The notes under the pieces were generated by a model. It had not been told where the DNA came from. It was given only the letters and a program-made list of their open reading frames with translations, and ran no database searches. Positions 7,547 to 15,554 of a stretch of DNA of 37,390 nt are shown piece after piece. The position numbers and the translations under genes were made by a program. The stretch's first letter is position 1. Every line of letters begins with the position of its first letter. The stretch spans positions 1-37,390 of the forward strand of contig NZ_JAHRXF010000056.1 of the NCBI RefSeq assembly GCF_019104725.1, in the 5' to 3' direction. The stretch comes from Streptomyces corallincola (GTDB taxonomy: Bacteria; Actinomycetota; Actinomycetes; Streptomycetales; Streptomycetaceae).

Positions 7547-7971
7547 GCCGCCCCCGTGACCTGCGGGTGCCGCTCGGGCTGGACACCCTGGTCCGGCACG
7601 GCCGCCGCCACCTGCTGCCCGGCCCCGGCCGCCGCCCCCCGATGCCGGAGGGCATGACCTCGCCGCTGGGCTGCGACTCCGTGGCCGTCCCGGACCGGCT
7701 CGGCCCACTGGTCGTACCGCGCCTGCCGCGCGTGGGCTGTGTGTACGCCGACGGATCGCGCTGGTGGTGGATCGTGCCCTCGGACTCGGACATCGCCCTC
7801 CCCTGGCCGGCCCCGGCCCACTACGCCACCGGCGCTCCCGTCCCGGCCACCGCCCGGCTGATCCACCGCCCCGACGGCACCGTCCCGTACACCCCGCCCA
7901 TCCCCCTCTACCTGGCGCTGTGCCGCGTGACGGGCGTGGCCCCGGACTGGTCCCGAGCCGTCACGGCCTGA
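7543..7971 (+). CDS. conserved Streptomyces protein of unknown function
   Basis: A 142-residue soluble protein with no domain I can name. It starts with a basic segment (SRPRDLRVPLG), then has a Trp-rich strand (GSRWWWIVPSDSDIALPWP, about 68-86) and a C-terminal YTPPIPLYLALCRVTGVAPDW. The GTG overlaps the TGA of the ATPase gene by four bases, so translation is probably coupled and the product may act with the WhiJ-like cassette. There are no cysteines arranged for metal binding, no signal peptide and no membrane segment. It is convergent with the recombinase remnant, 51 bp from its end. Confidence 0.75.
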   Translation: MSRPRDLRVPLGLDTLVRHGRRHLLPGPGRRPPMPEGMTSPLGCDSVAVPDRLGPLVVPRLPRVGCVYADGSRWWWIVPSDSDIALPWPAPAHYATGAPVPATARLIHRPDGTVPYTPPIPLYLALCRVTGVAPDWSRAVTA

Positions 7972-8022
7972 CGCCCTCCGGCACCCCCCGGAACGGCACC
8001 GGGCTCCGCCGCCACTCCCGCG

Positions 8023-8787
8023 CTACTCCCCCGCGCGCCCCGCCGCTGCCAGCCGACGCAGCGTCCAGCCCCGCCCGCGCGGGTCCAGCGGGCGGGTCGC
8101 GGCGGTGAAGACCTCCGCCGCACGCCGGTACGACAATCGCCCCCGCCCGGTGACGAACAGCGGCCCGGCGACCCGGCCGAGGGTGTACAGGGGCAACAGC
8201 GCCGCCGAACCGTCACCCCAGCTCAGCCCTCTCACCCCATGCTCCCGGACGCGGCGCCCGGGCAGGTCCAACGCGTCGATGTCCAGCGCGAGCACCCGCT
8301 CGATGGTCCCGCCGGTCTCGTACAACAGGTGCCACAGAGTCTGCTCACGCAAGGGCGCGGGCAACGCGAACACCGCACGAACCTGCTCGGCATCGAGGCG
8401 CGCCTCCGACTCCGCCCGCCGCTCCACGGGCAGTCTGCGCAGACCGGCGACCGGATCGACGGAGAGCCAGCCCTGCTGCCGCCACCAGCCGACCGCGCCC
8501 GCGAGGATCGACAACTCCCGGTTCGCGGTCCGCGCACCCACGGCGGCGGACCGCGCGGCGAAGGCTGCCGCCAGCCGCACGGCCGCCTGCGGCGTGTCCA
8601 GCAGGGCGAGCGGCACGGCCGGAGGCTCGGCCCCCCGTCGTCCCGCACCCGGCGGTGGCGTACGGTCCACGACCGCCCAGGCCCAGGTGGTGAGGGCGAT
8701 GCGATAGACGCGCCGCGAACCTCCGCCCAGTGGAGAAGCGGCAAGGTACCGGTCCACGGCGAGTGCGTAATCGACCGGTGAACTCAT
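8023..8787 (-). pseudogene. degenerate tyrosine recombinase/integrase, C-terminally truncated
   Basis: A 254-residue frame with the N-terminal SAM-like domain and the first half of the catalytic domain of an XerC/D-type recombinase (VDRYLAASPLGGGSRRVYR..; LDAEQVRAVFALP..; LWHLLYETGGTIERVLALDIDALD). The first catalytic Arg, expected within LLYxTGxRxxE, is replaced (GGTIERV). The protein stops at GWTLRRLAAAGRAGE, where homologues continue with the HxLRHS box and later the nucleophilic Tyr; both are absent. No DNA remains for them before the convergent neighbour. The ATG at 8787 has a good AGGAG seven bases upstream, so it may still be translated. It cannot be an active recombinase. Its start abuts the start of a truncated MFS gene on the other strand. 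Confidence 0.75.
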
Positions 8788-9931
8788 GGTTCTCCTGTTC
8801 CGCGCGGTGCCGTTGGTGCTCGTCCTGCTCGCGGGCGGAGTGATAAGCGACCGGCTGGGCAGCCGCTGGGCGATGCTGACGGCCGACATGGTCCGCTGTG
8901 CGACGCAGGCGGGGCTCGCGGTGTTGTTGCTGAGCAGCGACGTTCCCGCACTGTGGGCACTGATGGCGCTGGTGGCGACGTGGGGGGCGGCGGAGGCCCT
9001 GTTCACTCCGGCGCTCGACGCCCTCGTACCGACTCTCACCGGGGCCGAGACACTGTCCGACGCCAACGCGCTTCTCGGTGTGACCCGTTCAGCCGTGTCG
9101 GTCGCCGGACCGGCGCTCGCGGGCGGGCTGACGGCACTGGTGGGCGCCGTGAGTGTCCTGGCGCTGGACTCGGCGAGTTACGCGGTCAGTGCGGTGGCGC
9201 TGCTCCTGCTTCCCCGGACCACGGTGTCCGTCCGGCGCGACTCGTCGTTCGTGGGCGATCTGCGGGAGGGCTGGTCGGAGTTCCGGTCGCGGACCTGGCT
9301 GTGGGTCGGTTCGCTGCGAGGGTGCCTGTTCAACCTGCTGGTCTGGGCGCCGTTCCTGGTGCTCGGCCCGGTGGTGGCCGCGCGGCGGCTCGGCGGGGCG
9401 GCTTCGTGGGGCGTGGTGATGGCGGCGTACGGCGTCGGTGCGGTGGTGGGTGGTCTCGCCGTGCTCGGGCGGCATCCGCGTCGGCCGCTGCTGGTGGCGG
9501 CGTGGGCCGCGCTGGGCTGGGCGCTGCCGTCGGCCGCGCTGTCGCTGCGGCTGCCGGTGCTGTGGCTCTGCGGGGCGGCGCTGGTCGCGGGCGTGGGATC
9601 GGCGGTGAGCGGAACCTATTACGCCGCCGTCACCCAGCGCGAGATACCGCCGGGCGCGCTCGCGCGGGTGAGCGCCTGCAACTACTTCGGCGCCTTCGTC
9701 CTCGGACCCGTCGGACTGGCCGTCGCCGGGCCGGTGTCGGCACTGGTCGGCGCGGAAGGGGTGCTGGGATTCGGGGCGGTGTGGCAGTTGGGGGCGTGCG
9801 CGGTGGTGGTGGCCGTACCGGCGCTGCGACGGGTGGCGCCCCGGCCGGGGGGAGTCGGGGCGCGGGAAGGGGGCGGCACGGGGGCGGGAGGTGGGATGGT
9901 CACTTCATGGCGGCGGCGCCCCGCAGGATGA
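8786..9931 (+). CDS. MFS transporter, probably missing its N-terminal end
   Basis: A 381-residue hydrophobic protein of the major facilitator superfamily, drug-efflux-like type. The conserved loop after the second membrane helix is GGVISDRLGSRWAM (about 17-30), which normally lies near residue 65-75. So the first membrane helix and part of the second (roughly 45-50 residues) are missing. The frame cannot be extended, because a TAA lies at 8768-8770. Around ten further membrane segments follow. The last ~35 residues (PRPGGVGAREGGGTGAGGG..) are low complexity and overlap the convergent 58-residue gene by 32 bp. No ribosome site precedes the ATG. Probably a 5'-truncated, non-functional gene; use of a shortened transporter cannot be excluded. 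Confidence 0.7.
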   Translation: MVLLFRAVPLVLVLLAGGVISDRLGSRWAMLTADMVRCATQAGLAVLLLSSDVPALWALMALVATWGAAEALFTPALDALVPTLTGAETLSDANALLGVTRSAVSVAGPALAGGLTALVGAVSVLALDSASYAVSAVALLLLPRTTVSVRRDSSFVGDLREGWSEFRSRTWLWVGSLRGCLFNLLVWAPFLVLGPVVAARRLGGAASWGVVMAAYGVGAVVGGLAVLGRHPRRPLLVAAWAALGWALPSAALSLRLPVLWLCGAALVAGVGSAVSGTYYAAVTQREIPPGALARVSACNYFGAFVLGPVGLAVAGPVSALVGAEGVLGFGAVWQLGACAVVVAVPALRRVAPRPGGVGAREGGGTGAGGGMVTSWRRRPAG

Positions 9932-10076
9932 CGAGGAACGTGTCCGTGGCGAGGTCCATCACCACCTCGGCCGGCAGGCCCTCCATGCGCCGCGCGTGCG
10001 CGAACTCCTCCGCGGGCCAGGAACCGCGCGGACCACCTGCGGGAAAGCGTTCGAGCACGGTTCGCCCGTTCACCAT
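9900..10076 (-). CDS. small conserved protein of unknown function (58 residues)
   Basis: A 58-residue protein, MVNGRTVLERF at the start and ATDTFLVILRGAAAMK at the end. The composition is that of a small folded protein: WPAEEFAHARRMEGLPAEVV as a helix followed by a hydrophobic strand. It has no Cys, no membrane helix and no motif I can name. The ATG is preceded by GGAGGTGGGAG, a very good ribosome site, which is the main reason to call it. Its 3' end overlaps the convergent MFS frame by 32 bp. Confidence 0.6.
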   Translation of the reverse strand: MVNGRTVLERFPAGGPRGSWPAEEFAHARRMEGLPAEVVMDLATDTFLVILRGAAAMK

Positions 10077-10320
10077 CTCCCACCTCCAAGCGTCGTACTT
10101 GCTGGAGTTAACGCCAAGGAGGGGTGATCGGGCTCGCGGCGGGACGGTACTGAGACATTGCCGACACGGGATCGGCGCGGACGGTGAGGGTCCGTGCGCC
10201 TTCCGACAGGAACGGGACGTTCGGCGACCGTTCCGGTGCGCTGTGTGTCCGTCTCCGCACCGTGGTCCGGCGGGCTCCGTCCGGTCGTGGCGCGGTGTCG
10301 TACGGGGCGGTTCCGCGCGT
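10077..10320. other. intergenic region upstream of the 58-residue gene
   Basis: No gene or clear hairpin is seen. It should carry the promoter of the 58-residue gene and the end of the DUF899 transcript; both genes run on the minus strand. Confidence 0.4.
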
Positions 10321-10965
10321 TCAGTCCTCGTACTCGTCGTGGTAGCGGAGCCGGTCGCTGCCGAGTGGGCGGCGGCCAAGGGCGGTGAGGTCGAGCAGGC
10401 CGGAGACGGCACCGAGGCCGTCGAGACCGGCGTCGTGGACGGAGTAGGTGTGGAAGACCCGGTCGCCCTCGCGCAGGAAACAGCTCAGGCCGGGGCGTTC
10501 GGTGAGGGTGCCGTCGCGTTCGACGGTGGCCTCGAAGTCCCGGTTGAAGTCGCCGAGGCCGGAGGAGTACCAGGGCACGGCCCAGCCCATGCGGGCCTTG
10601 AAGGGGAGGATGCGAGTGAAGGGCGCGCGGGAGACGGCCGCGAAGGAGGTGTTGCGGGCACGCAGATGGGCGAGGTGGCCGATCTGGTCGAGGAAGGCCG
10701 CGCAGCAGGGGCAGCCCGCCTCCCACTCGGGGGCGAACATGAAGTGGTGCACGACGAGTTGGGCGCGGTCCGCGAACAGGTCGAGCAGGGTGGCCTTGCC
10801 GTCGCCGCCCTCGAAGACGTACTCCGGGTCCACCTCGACCCGGGGCAACTGGCGGCGTTCGGCCGCGAGTACGTCCCGAGCGGCCCTGGCCGCCTCCTCC
10901 TTGCGCAGTAACTCCTCGCGCGCCGCGCGCCATTGCTCGCGCGAGACGATCTCCGGAAGCGACAT
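10321..10965 (-). CDS. DUF899 family thioredoxin-like protein
   Basis: A 214-residue soluble protein of the DUF899 family, which has a thioredoxin-like fold and is presumed to be redox active. Visible signs are the N-terminal REQWRAAREELLRKEEAATRA-like helix, LPRVEVDPEYVFEG, LLDLFADRAQLVVHHFMF, and the cysteine motif GCPCCAAF at about 84-91, the presumed active site. FNRDFEATVERDG and the VFHTYSVHDAGLDG segment near the C-terminus are also typical. The ATG has AGGAGG seven bases upstream. Substrate and role are unknown. It stands alone on the minus strand. Confidence 0.88.
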   Translation of the reverse strand: MSLPEIVSREQWRAAREELLRKEEAARAARDVLAAERRQLPRVEVDPEYVFEGGDGKATLLDLFADRAQLVVHHFMFAPEWEAGCPCCAAFLDQIGHLAHLRARNTSFAAVSRAPFTRILPFKARMGWAVPWYSSGLGDFNRDFEATVERDGTLTERPGLSCFLREGDRVFHTYSVHDAGLDGLGAVSGLLDLTALGRRPLGSDRLRYHDEYED

Positions 10966-11078
10966 GGGCCCTCCTGTCCTACGGTCGTTTCGGGGTGCAG
11001 ACCGCGGACGGATGCGGAACTCATCGTCGGGCGCGAGATTTTTTTCCGCGTCGGGCGAGGAGGGCGGTACGGGCGTGC

Positions 11079-13169
11079 TCAGCGGGGGTCATGTACGGCC
11101 GTGCCGCCCGCCGTCACGAGGTGTTCCTTCGGACGCGGGGCATCGGCGGGCGGCCCGTACCACTGCGGGTGGCGTTCCAACTCGTTCAGCGCGTCGTACA
11201 GTTGGCGCAGGTGCCGGGCGGTGAGGCGGCCGGTGTCGTCGAGGTGCACGGCGGACGCGGTGGTGGTGTCCACGAGGCGTTCCAGGACGGCGGCCACGGC
11301 GTCGGTACCGGCGGTGTGCCGGGCCAGGGCGGGGAGTTCGGCTGCGGAGAGCGCGATGGCGGTACGGGCTTCGGCGAGCGCGCGGTAGGCGGTACGGCGC
11401 AACGCCCAGCGTTCGGCACGGTCGCCGGACTCCCCGACGACGTGCACGAGATAGGCGTGGGCGGCGGCTCCCGCCGCGCGCAGCCGGGCGCGGACCCGGT
11501 CGCCCCGGTGGCCGGGCATGGGCAGATGCCCGACGACCAGCACGATCACGCAGGCGAGCAGGGTCTCCCCGATACGGCTCAGCGACGCCTGCACCTCGCC
11601 CGCCGTCATCACCAGGGCGAGGACGAGGACGGTGACGACGGTGGTCTGCACGGCGAAGTTCCGGGTGGCGACGGGGATGAGCGCACCGCAGACCGCCACC
11701 AGGGCGATCAGCCCCCCGGGCCGGGGCAGCAGCAGCGCCGGACCGGCGAAGACCAGCGCGCCGGTGACGGTACCGGCCGCCCGGCAGAGCACGCGGGAGA
11801 CCAGGGGGCCGAGATCGGGCTTGACGAGGAAGACGACGGTGACGGGCAGCCAGTACCAGTGTTCGTGCCGCCCGTACCAGGCGCTCCGGTGCAGCACCTG
11901 GGCGACGGCGACGCCGGTGCCGAAGCACAGCGCGACCCGCAGCCCGTACTCCCGGCCGCCGGCGCCGGTCACCGCGCGGACGGCGTGCCGGAGGACGTGA
12001 CGGAGGGCCCGTCGGTGTGCGTGCGGCCGTCGGCGCGCGGCCCGGAGTCCGCCGCCGGGGTCCTCGCTCCGGTCGAAGGACGCGGCGGCGGTCAGCAGGG
12101 CGTCGTCCAGGGCGCGCAGGGCCGGGGTGGAACGGTCGGGGGCGGGCAGCGGGCCGGTGCCGGTGTGGTCGCGGACGGCCGCGGCGAGCCGTCGGGGGCC
12201 TTCGACGGCACGTACGGAGACGGGTTCGCCGGACCAGGCGAGCGCGGTGGCGGCCTCGGCCAGCGGGAGGGCGGCCGTGTACTGCGCGTGCAGCCGCCGT
12301 TCGACGGCGGACCCCGGACACGTACGCAGCCGGGGCCCGGCGAGGGCGTCCTGCGCGTGGTCGAGGGCGGCGGTCAGCGCGGTCCGGCGGGCGGGCGCGG
12401 TGGCACCGCCGACCGCGTCGAGCAGCGCGGCGACGGCCTCGTACACCCCGGCGACCGCCCGGCGTTCGCCGTCGAAGCGGAAGTCCCCGGCGAGCGAGCC
12501 GGGTGTGGGCAGGGCGAGCCGCAGCAGGAGCAGCCAGGCGCCGCCCGCGAGGTAGGCGAGGGCGCGCTGCCAGCCGCTCTCGGGTGCGGGCATACCGGCA
12601 CCGACGGCGGCGGCGACCAGCAGCTGCGTACCCGCGGCGGACGCGACGGGCCCCACCGCGCTGACCGCGCCGCCGACCAGCGCGAGTCCGGTGAGCAGCA
12701 GGGTCAGCGGCAGCGCGGTCAGCCACTGCCCGGCGTACGCGCCGACGAGCAGCCCGAGCGTCCCGGCGAGCAGGGGGATACCGAGCCGGGCGACAGCGGC
12801 ACGGCGGCTGCCGGGGCGGTCGTTGACCCCGGCGAGCATCGCGGCGATGGCGGCGATGACGCCGTCCACGAGCCGCCCGCCGAGCACCCCGGCCAGCAGC
12901 AGCGGCCCGGCGGCGAGCGCCCCGCGCACGACGGCACTCCACGGGACGGGCGCGCGCTGCACCCGGAAGGCGTGCGCGAGCCAGGGCGGGAGGGCGGCGA
13001 CCCGCTGGAGCGTCCGGGTGCGGTTCCGCGTGCCGTTGCCGTTGCCGACGCCGGGGCGGGTGCCGGGGCAGGTGCCAGTATGACGATCCGCCCGGCGGTT
13101 CGTACGACGATCCTTGCGGCGGCTGGTACGGCCACGGGATGCGGGGCTCGGCACGGGGCTCCTGTTCAT
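11079..13169 (-). CDS. FUSC-type integral membrane protein
   Basis: A 696-residue membrane protein with the two-halves layout of the FUSC/aromatic-acid exporter-like family. A first block of about six membrane segments (roughly residues 75-220) is followed by a ~170-residue cytoplasmic helical region. A second membrane block (roughly 390-530, with HEHWYWLPVTVVFLVKPDLG and VFAGPALLLPRPGG) and a cytoplasmic C-terminal domain follow. The HWYW..VKPDLG motif is typical of FUSC proteins. Family members are thought to export organic acids or toxic compounds. The N-terminal ~60 residues are Arg/Thr/Gly rich and poorly conserved, and no ribosome site marks the ATG at 13169. A GTG at 13184 or a more internal start is possible. 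Confidence 0.82.
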   Translation of the reverse strand: MNRSPVPSPASRGRTSRRKDRRTNRRADRHTGTCPGTRPGVGNGNGTRNRTRTLQRVAALPPWLAHAFRVQRAPVPWSAVVRGALAAGPLLLAGVLGGRLVDGVIAAIAAMLAGVNDRPGSRRAAVARLGIPLLAGTLGLLVGAYAGQWLTALPLTLLLTGLALVGGAVSAVGPVASAAGTQLLVAAAVGAGMPAPESGWQRALAYLAGGAWLLLLRLALPTPGSLAGDFRFDGERRAVAGVYEAVAALLDAVGGATAPARRTALTAALDHAQDALAGPRLRTCPGSAVERRLHAQYTAALPLAEAATALAWSGEPVSVRAVEGPRRLAAAVRDHTGTGPLPAPDRSTPALRALDDALLTAAASFDRSEDPGGGLRAARRRPHAHRRALRHVLRHAVRAVTGAGGREYGLRVALCFGTGVAVAQVLHRSAWYGRHEHWYWLPVTVVFLVKPDLGPLVSRVLCRAAGTVTGALVFAGPALLLPRPGGLIALVAVCGALIPVATRNFAVQTTVVTVLVLALVMTAGEVQASLSRIGETLLACVIVLVVGHLPMPGHRGDRVRARLRAAGAAAHAYLVHVVGESGDRAERWALRRTAYRALAEARTAIALSAAELPALARHTAGTDAVAAVLERLVDTTTASAVHLDDTGRLTARHLRQLYDALNELERHPQWYGPPADAPRPKEHLVTAGGTAVHDPR

Positions 13170-13376
13170 CGGGCGGACGGGCACGCGGGGTGGGAGTGCG
13201 CGCCGCCGGACGACGGTGGCCGGGCTGTGTGGCTGTGTGCGGTCCTCTCCACGGTAGTGGCCGCGCCGCACGGGGATGTCGTGATCACGTTTCGGGAAGG
13301 TGAAAGATGCACACAAGGCCGCGTTCTTTATGAACGCAAGTCGGAGCAAGATATGTCCTTGCGAAGACAGGCGGTG

Positions 13377-14156
13377 TCAGCTCACGGACTTCATCTCGTA
13401 GGCACGCTTCAGGAGACCACCGGCGCGGGCGACTGCTTCCGCGAGGGTGTCCGGCTTCGGTCGCAGGGTGCCGATGACCGTGTCGATCGTCCGCAGTCCG
13501 GCCCGCTCCAGCAGCCGCTTCTCGTTGGTCACCCACTCCCCGCGCGCGGCGAGAACGGCGTGCGCGGTCTGCGCGGCGGCGGTCGCCACGGCTCCGGCGG
13601 TCTCGGTGAGGCGGGCCTGCGGGGCGTGGTGGGCGGACGCGTAACCGAGGGTGGCGCGGGCGGTGCCGTACCAGCGCTCCGGCGCGGTACGGCGCAGCGC
13701 GGGCGGATACCCCTGCGGGCGGGGCAACTCACCGTGCAGCACGCGGTTGGCGGCGAGTTCCGCGAGGAGGAGGTAGGTGGGGATACCGGCGAGGTGGAAG
13801 AGGAGCGGTTCGACGCGGAAGCGGCCCGCTTCGGCCTCCGCGTACTCGTGCTCGACCACGTCCAGGTCCCGGTAGTGCACATCGACCCGGCGTCCGTCGA
13901 TGGTGAGCCAGGCCCCGCCGTTGAACACACCTCCGCCCCAGCCGCCCACCTCGGAGACCTCACCCGGCCAGCCGAGGGCGCGCAACTCGTCCGGGTCGAA
14001 GGCGCCCCGGTAGTAGACGGCCAGATCCCAGTCACTGTCCGAACGCGCCGCCCCTTGCGCCCGCGAACCGCCGAGAGCCACCGCCCGCACCGTGGACAGC
14101 CCGGCGAGACGACCTGCGGTCTCAGCGAGGAATGCGGCGTCGGGTCGGGTGGGCAT
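13377..14156 (-). CDS. nucleotidyltransferase-domain protein
   Basis: A 259-residue protein with a polymerase-beta-type nucleotidyltransferase domain at the N-terminus. The GGSRAQG (about 29-35) and SDSDWDLAVYY (39-49) motifs carry the two metal-binding aspartates, and VDVHY (~90) supplies the third. Downstream is a helical domain (AHHAPQARLTETAGAVATAAAQ..NEKRLLERAG) resembling the C-terminal part of aminoglycoside or MNT-type nucleotidyltransferases. The substrate is unknown. It is 207 bp upstream of the FUSC gene on the same strand. No antitoxin-like HEPN gene is next to it, so a MNT/HEPN toxin pair is not supported. Confidence 0.87.
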   Translation of the reverse strand: MPTRPDAAFLAETAGRLAGLSTVRAVALGGSRAQGAARSDSDWDLAVYYRGAFDPDELRALGWPGEVSEVGGWGGGVFNGGAWLTIDGRRVDVHYRDLDVVEHEYAEAEAGRFRVEPLLFHLAGIPTYLLLAELAANRVLHGELPRPQGYPPALRRTAPERWYGTARATLGYASAHHAPQARLTETAGAVATAAAQTAHAVLAARGEWVTNEKRLLERAGLRTIDTVIGTLRPKPDTLAEAVARAGGLLKRAYEMKSVS

Positions 14157-14660
14157 GGCCGCGAGCGTAGGGGGCGGCTGCGCGCGGGCGCGAGCGAAAT
14201 TCGGATGCGGGGCGGGGTGGGCGGCTGGATGATCGGCAGGTTGTCGGGTGGCGAGAGGGCGGCCGGGCGGGCTGGGCGCCGGGGGCTGGGGGCCGTTGAG
14301 GGTGGCCGACGACGGTCGGCGACGGCCTTCGCAGCGACGAGCGGTGCGGGGCTGACAGGCAGAGACGGATGGACGGGAAATCGCCGGACTGCCAGACCTG
14401 CGGGCCTACGGACCGGCGGGAGCCGACGCACCACCGGCCCGACCGACGGCGACGGCCCGACCGACGGCAGCGGCAGCGGCAGCGACAGCGACAGCGGCAG
14501 CGGCAGCGGCAGCGGCAGCGGCAGCGAGGCATCGGACCACCCGCACGAGGCACTCCCCCCACCACACACCCCACCCGTTTCCCGCGCCCCCTCCCCCACC
14601 GCGTCCCTCCCGACTCCACCCCCACCGACCTCGCCCCATCGACCTCACCCTGGAGCCGCC
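14157..14660. other. intergenic region with microsatellite and pyrimidine-rich leader
   Basis: Five hundred bases between the divergent nucleotidyltransferase and RidA-GNAT genes. It holds a possible hairpin near 14309-14333 (GGCCG..CGGCC), the GGCAGC array listed separately, and a C-rich, purine-poor stretch (14540-14650) just before the RidA-GNAT start. Open frames through it encode only Gly/Arg/Ser runs. Confidence 0.5.
14466..14525. repeat. ten-unit GGCAGC hexanucleotide microsatellite
   Basis: Ten consecutive 6-bp units; units 4 and 5 read GACAGC, the rest GGCAGC. The array lies ~135 bp upstream of the RidA-GNAT start codon, in a region without a gene. Such arrays can vary in copy number by slippage. 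Confidence 0.9.
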
Positions 14661-15554
14661 ATGATCCGCCGCACGATCGCCCCCGCACTCTTTCCGCCGC
14701 CCGGCTACGCCCATGCTTCCGTGGTCGAGGCCGGAACCCGGCTGGCGTTCCTCGCCGGGGCCGTACCGCTCGACGCGGACGGAAATCTCGTCGGCGCGGG
14801 TGACCCGCCGGGACAGGCGGAGCAGGTGATCGCCAACCTTCGGGAACAACTCCGCGCGATCGGGAGCGACTTGGAGCATGTGCTGAGCACGGACGTGTAC
14901 GTCGTCAGTGACCAGACCGCCGTCCTCTCAGCCGTCTGGAACATCGTCGAGTCCTCGGGGCTCGGCCGGGGACCGCACTCGTCCACGCTGATCGGCGTCT
15001 CCTGCCTCGGCTACACGGGACAGTTGGTGGAGATCACAGCGACCGCCGTGGTGCCGGAACCGGCGACGGGCGACGTGGTCATCCGGCGGGCGGAGGCGGC
15101 CGACGCACCCGGGGTCGCCGACGTCTGGCTCCGGTCGTTCACCGCCGCGCTGCCCACGGTCGTACGGCCCCGGTCCGACGACGAGGTCCGGGACTACATC
15201 CGGGACGTGGTCGTACCGCTGCGGGAGACCTGGGTGGCGGACGCGCCCGGCGCCGGTGTCGTCGGGATGATGGTCCTGAACGGCGCACAGCTGTCCCAGC
15301 TCTATCTGGCCCCGGAATGGCGCGGCCACGGCCTGGGCGACCGGTTCGTACAACTCGCCAAGGAGCGCAGCCCCGGCGGCCTCACTCTGTGGACCTTCCA
15401 GATCAACGAGCCCGCCCACCGCTTCTACGAGCGTCACGGCTTCGTCGCCGTCGAGCGCACCGACGGCAGCGGCAACGAGGAGCACGAACCCGATGTCCGC
15501 TACGAGTGGCACCCGCGGCAGGACCGAACGGATCGGGAGGCCACCCCGAGCTAG
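14661..15554 (+). CDS. RidA-like / GNAT acetyltransferase fusion protein
   Basis: A 297-residue two-domain protein. Residues 1 to about 133 match the RidA/YjgF family (FPPPGYAHASVVEAGTRLAFLAG, then Q-AEQVIANLREQL, DVYVV, LVEITATAVVP). Residues about 137-285 match the GNAT acetyltransferase fold (VIRRAEAADAPGVADVWLRSF; acetyl-CoA loop LYLAPEWRGHGLGDRFV; NEPAHRFYERHGF). RidA proteins hydrolyse reactive enamine/imine intermediates; GNAT domains acetylate amines. The fusion suggests one enzyme acting on a linked amine substrate, but this is inference. The RidA catalytic Arg, normally near residue 105 with a Cys nearby, is not clearly present here. The ATG follows TGGAGCCGCC. The stop codon TAG lies in the CTAG that borders an inserted element. 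Confidence 0.88.
   Translation: MIRRTIAPALFPPPGYAHASVVEAGTRLAFLAGAVPLDADGNLVGAGDPPGQAEQVIANLREQLRAIGSDLEHVLSTDVYVVSDQTAVLSAVWNIVESSGLGRGPHSSTLIGVSCLGYTGQLVEITATAVVPEPATGDVVIRRAEAADAPGVADVWLRSFTAALPTVVRPRSDDEVRDYIRDVVVPLRETWVADAPGAGVVGMMVLNGAQLSQLYLAPEWRGHGLGDRFVQLAKERSPGGLTLWTFQINEPAHRFYERHGFVAVERTDGSGNEEHEPDVRYEWHPRQDRTDREATPS

Noticed and set aside
8023..8787. Integrated element with att sites near the recombinase
   Set aside because: No tRNA, excisionase, replication gene or flanking direct repeat is seen, and the recombinase lacks catalytic residues.
13377..14156. MNT/HEPN-type toxin-antitoxin pair
   Set aside because: The nucleotidyltransferase is longer than MNT antitoxins and no HEPN-like gene is adjacent.
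14369..14803. Plus-strand frame with QRQRQR-type run across the GGCAGC array
   Set aside because: A shadow of the microsatellite and of the RidA-GNAT gene in another frame.
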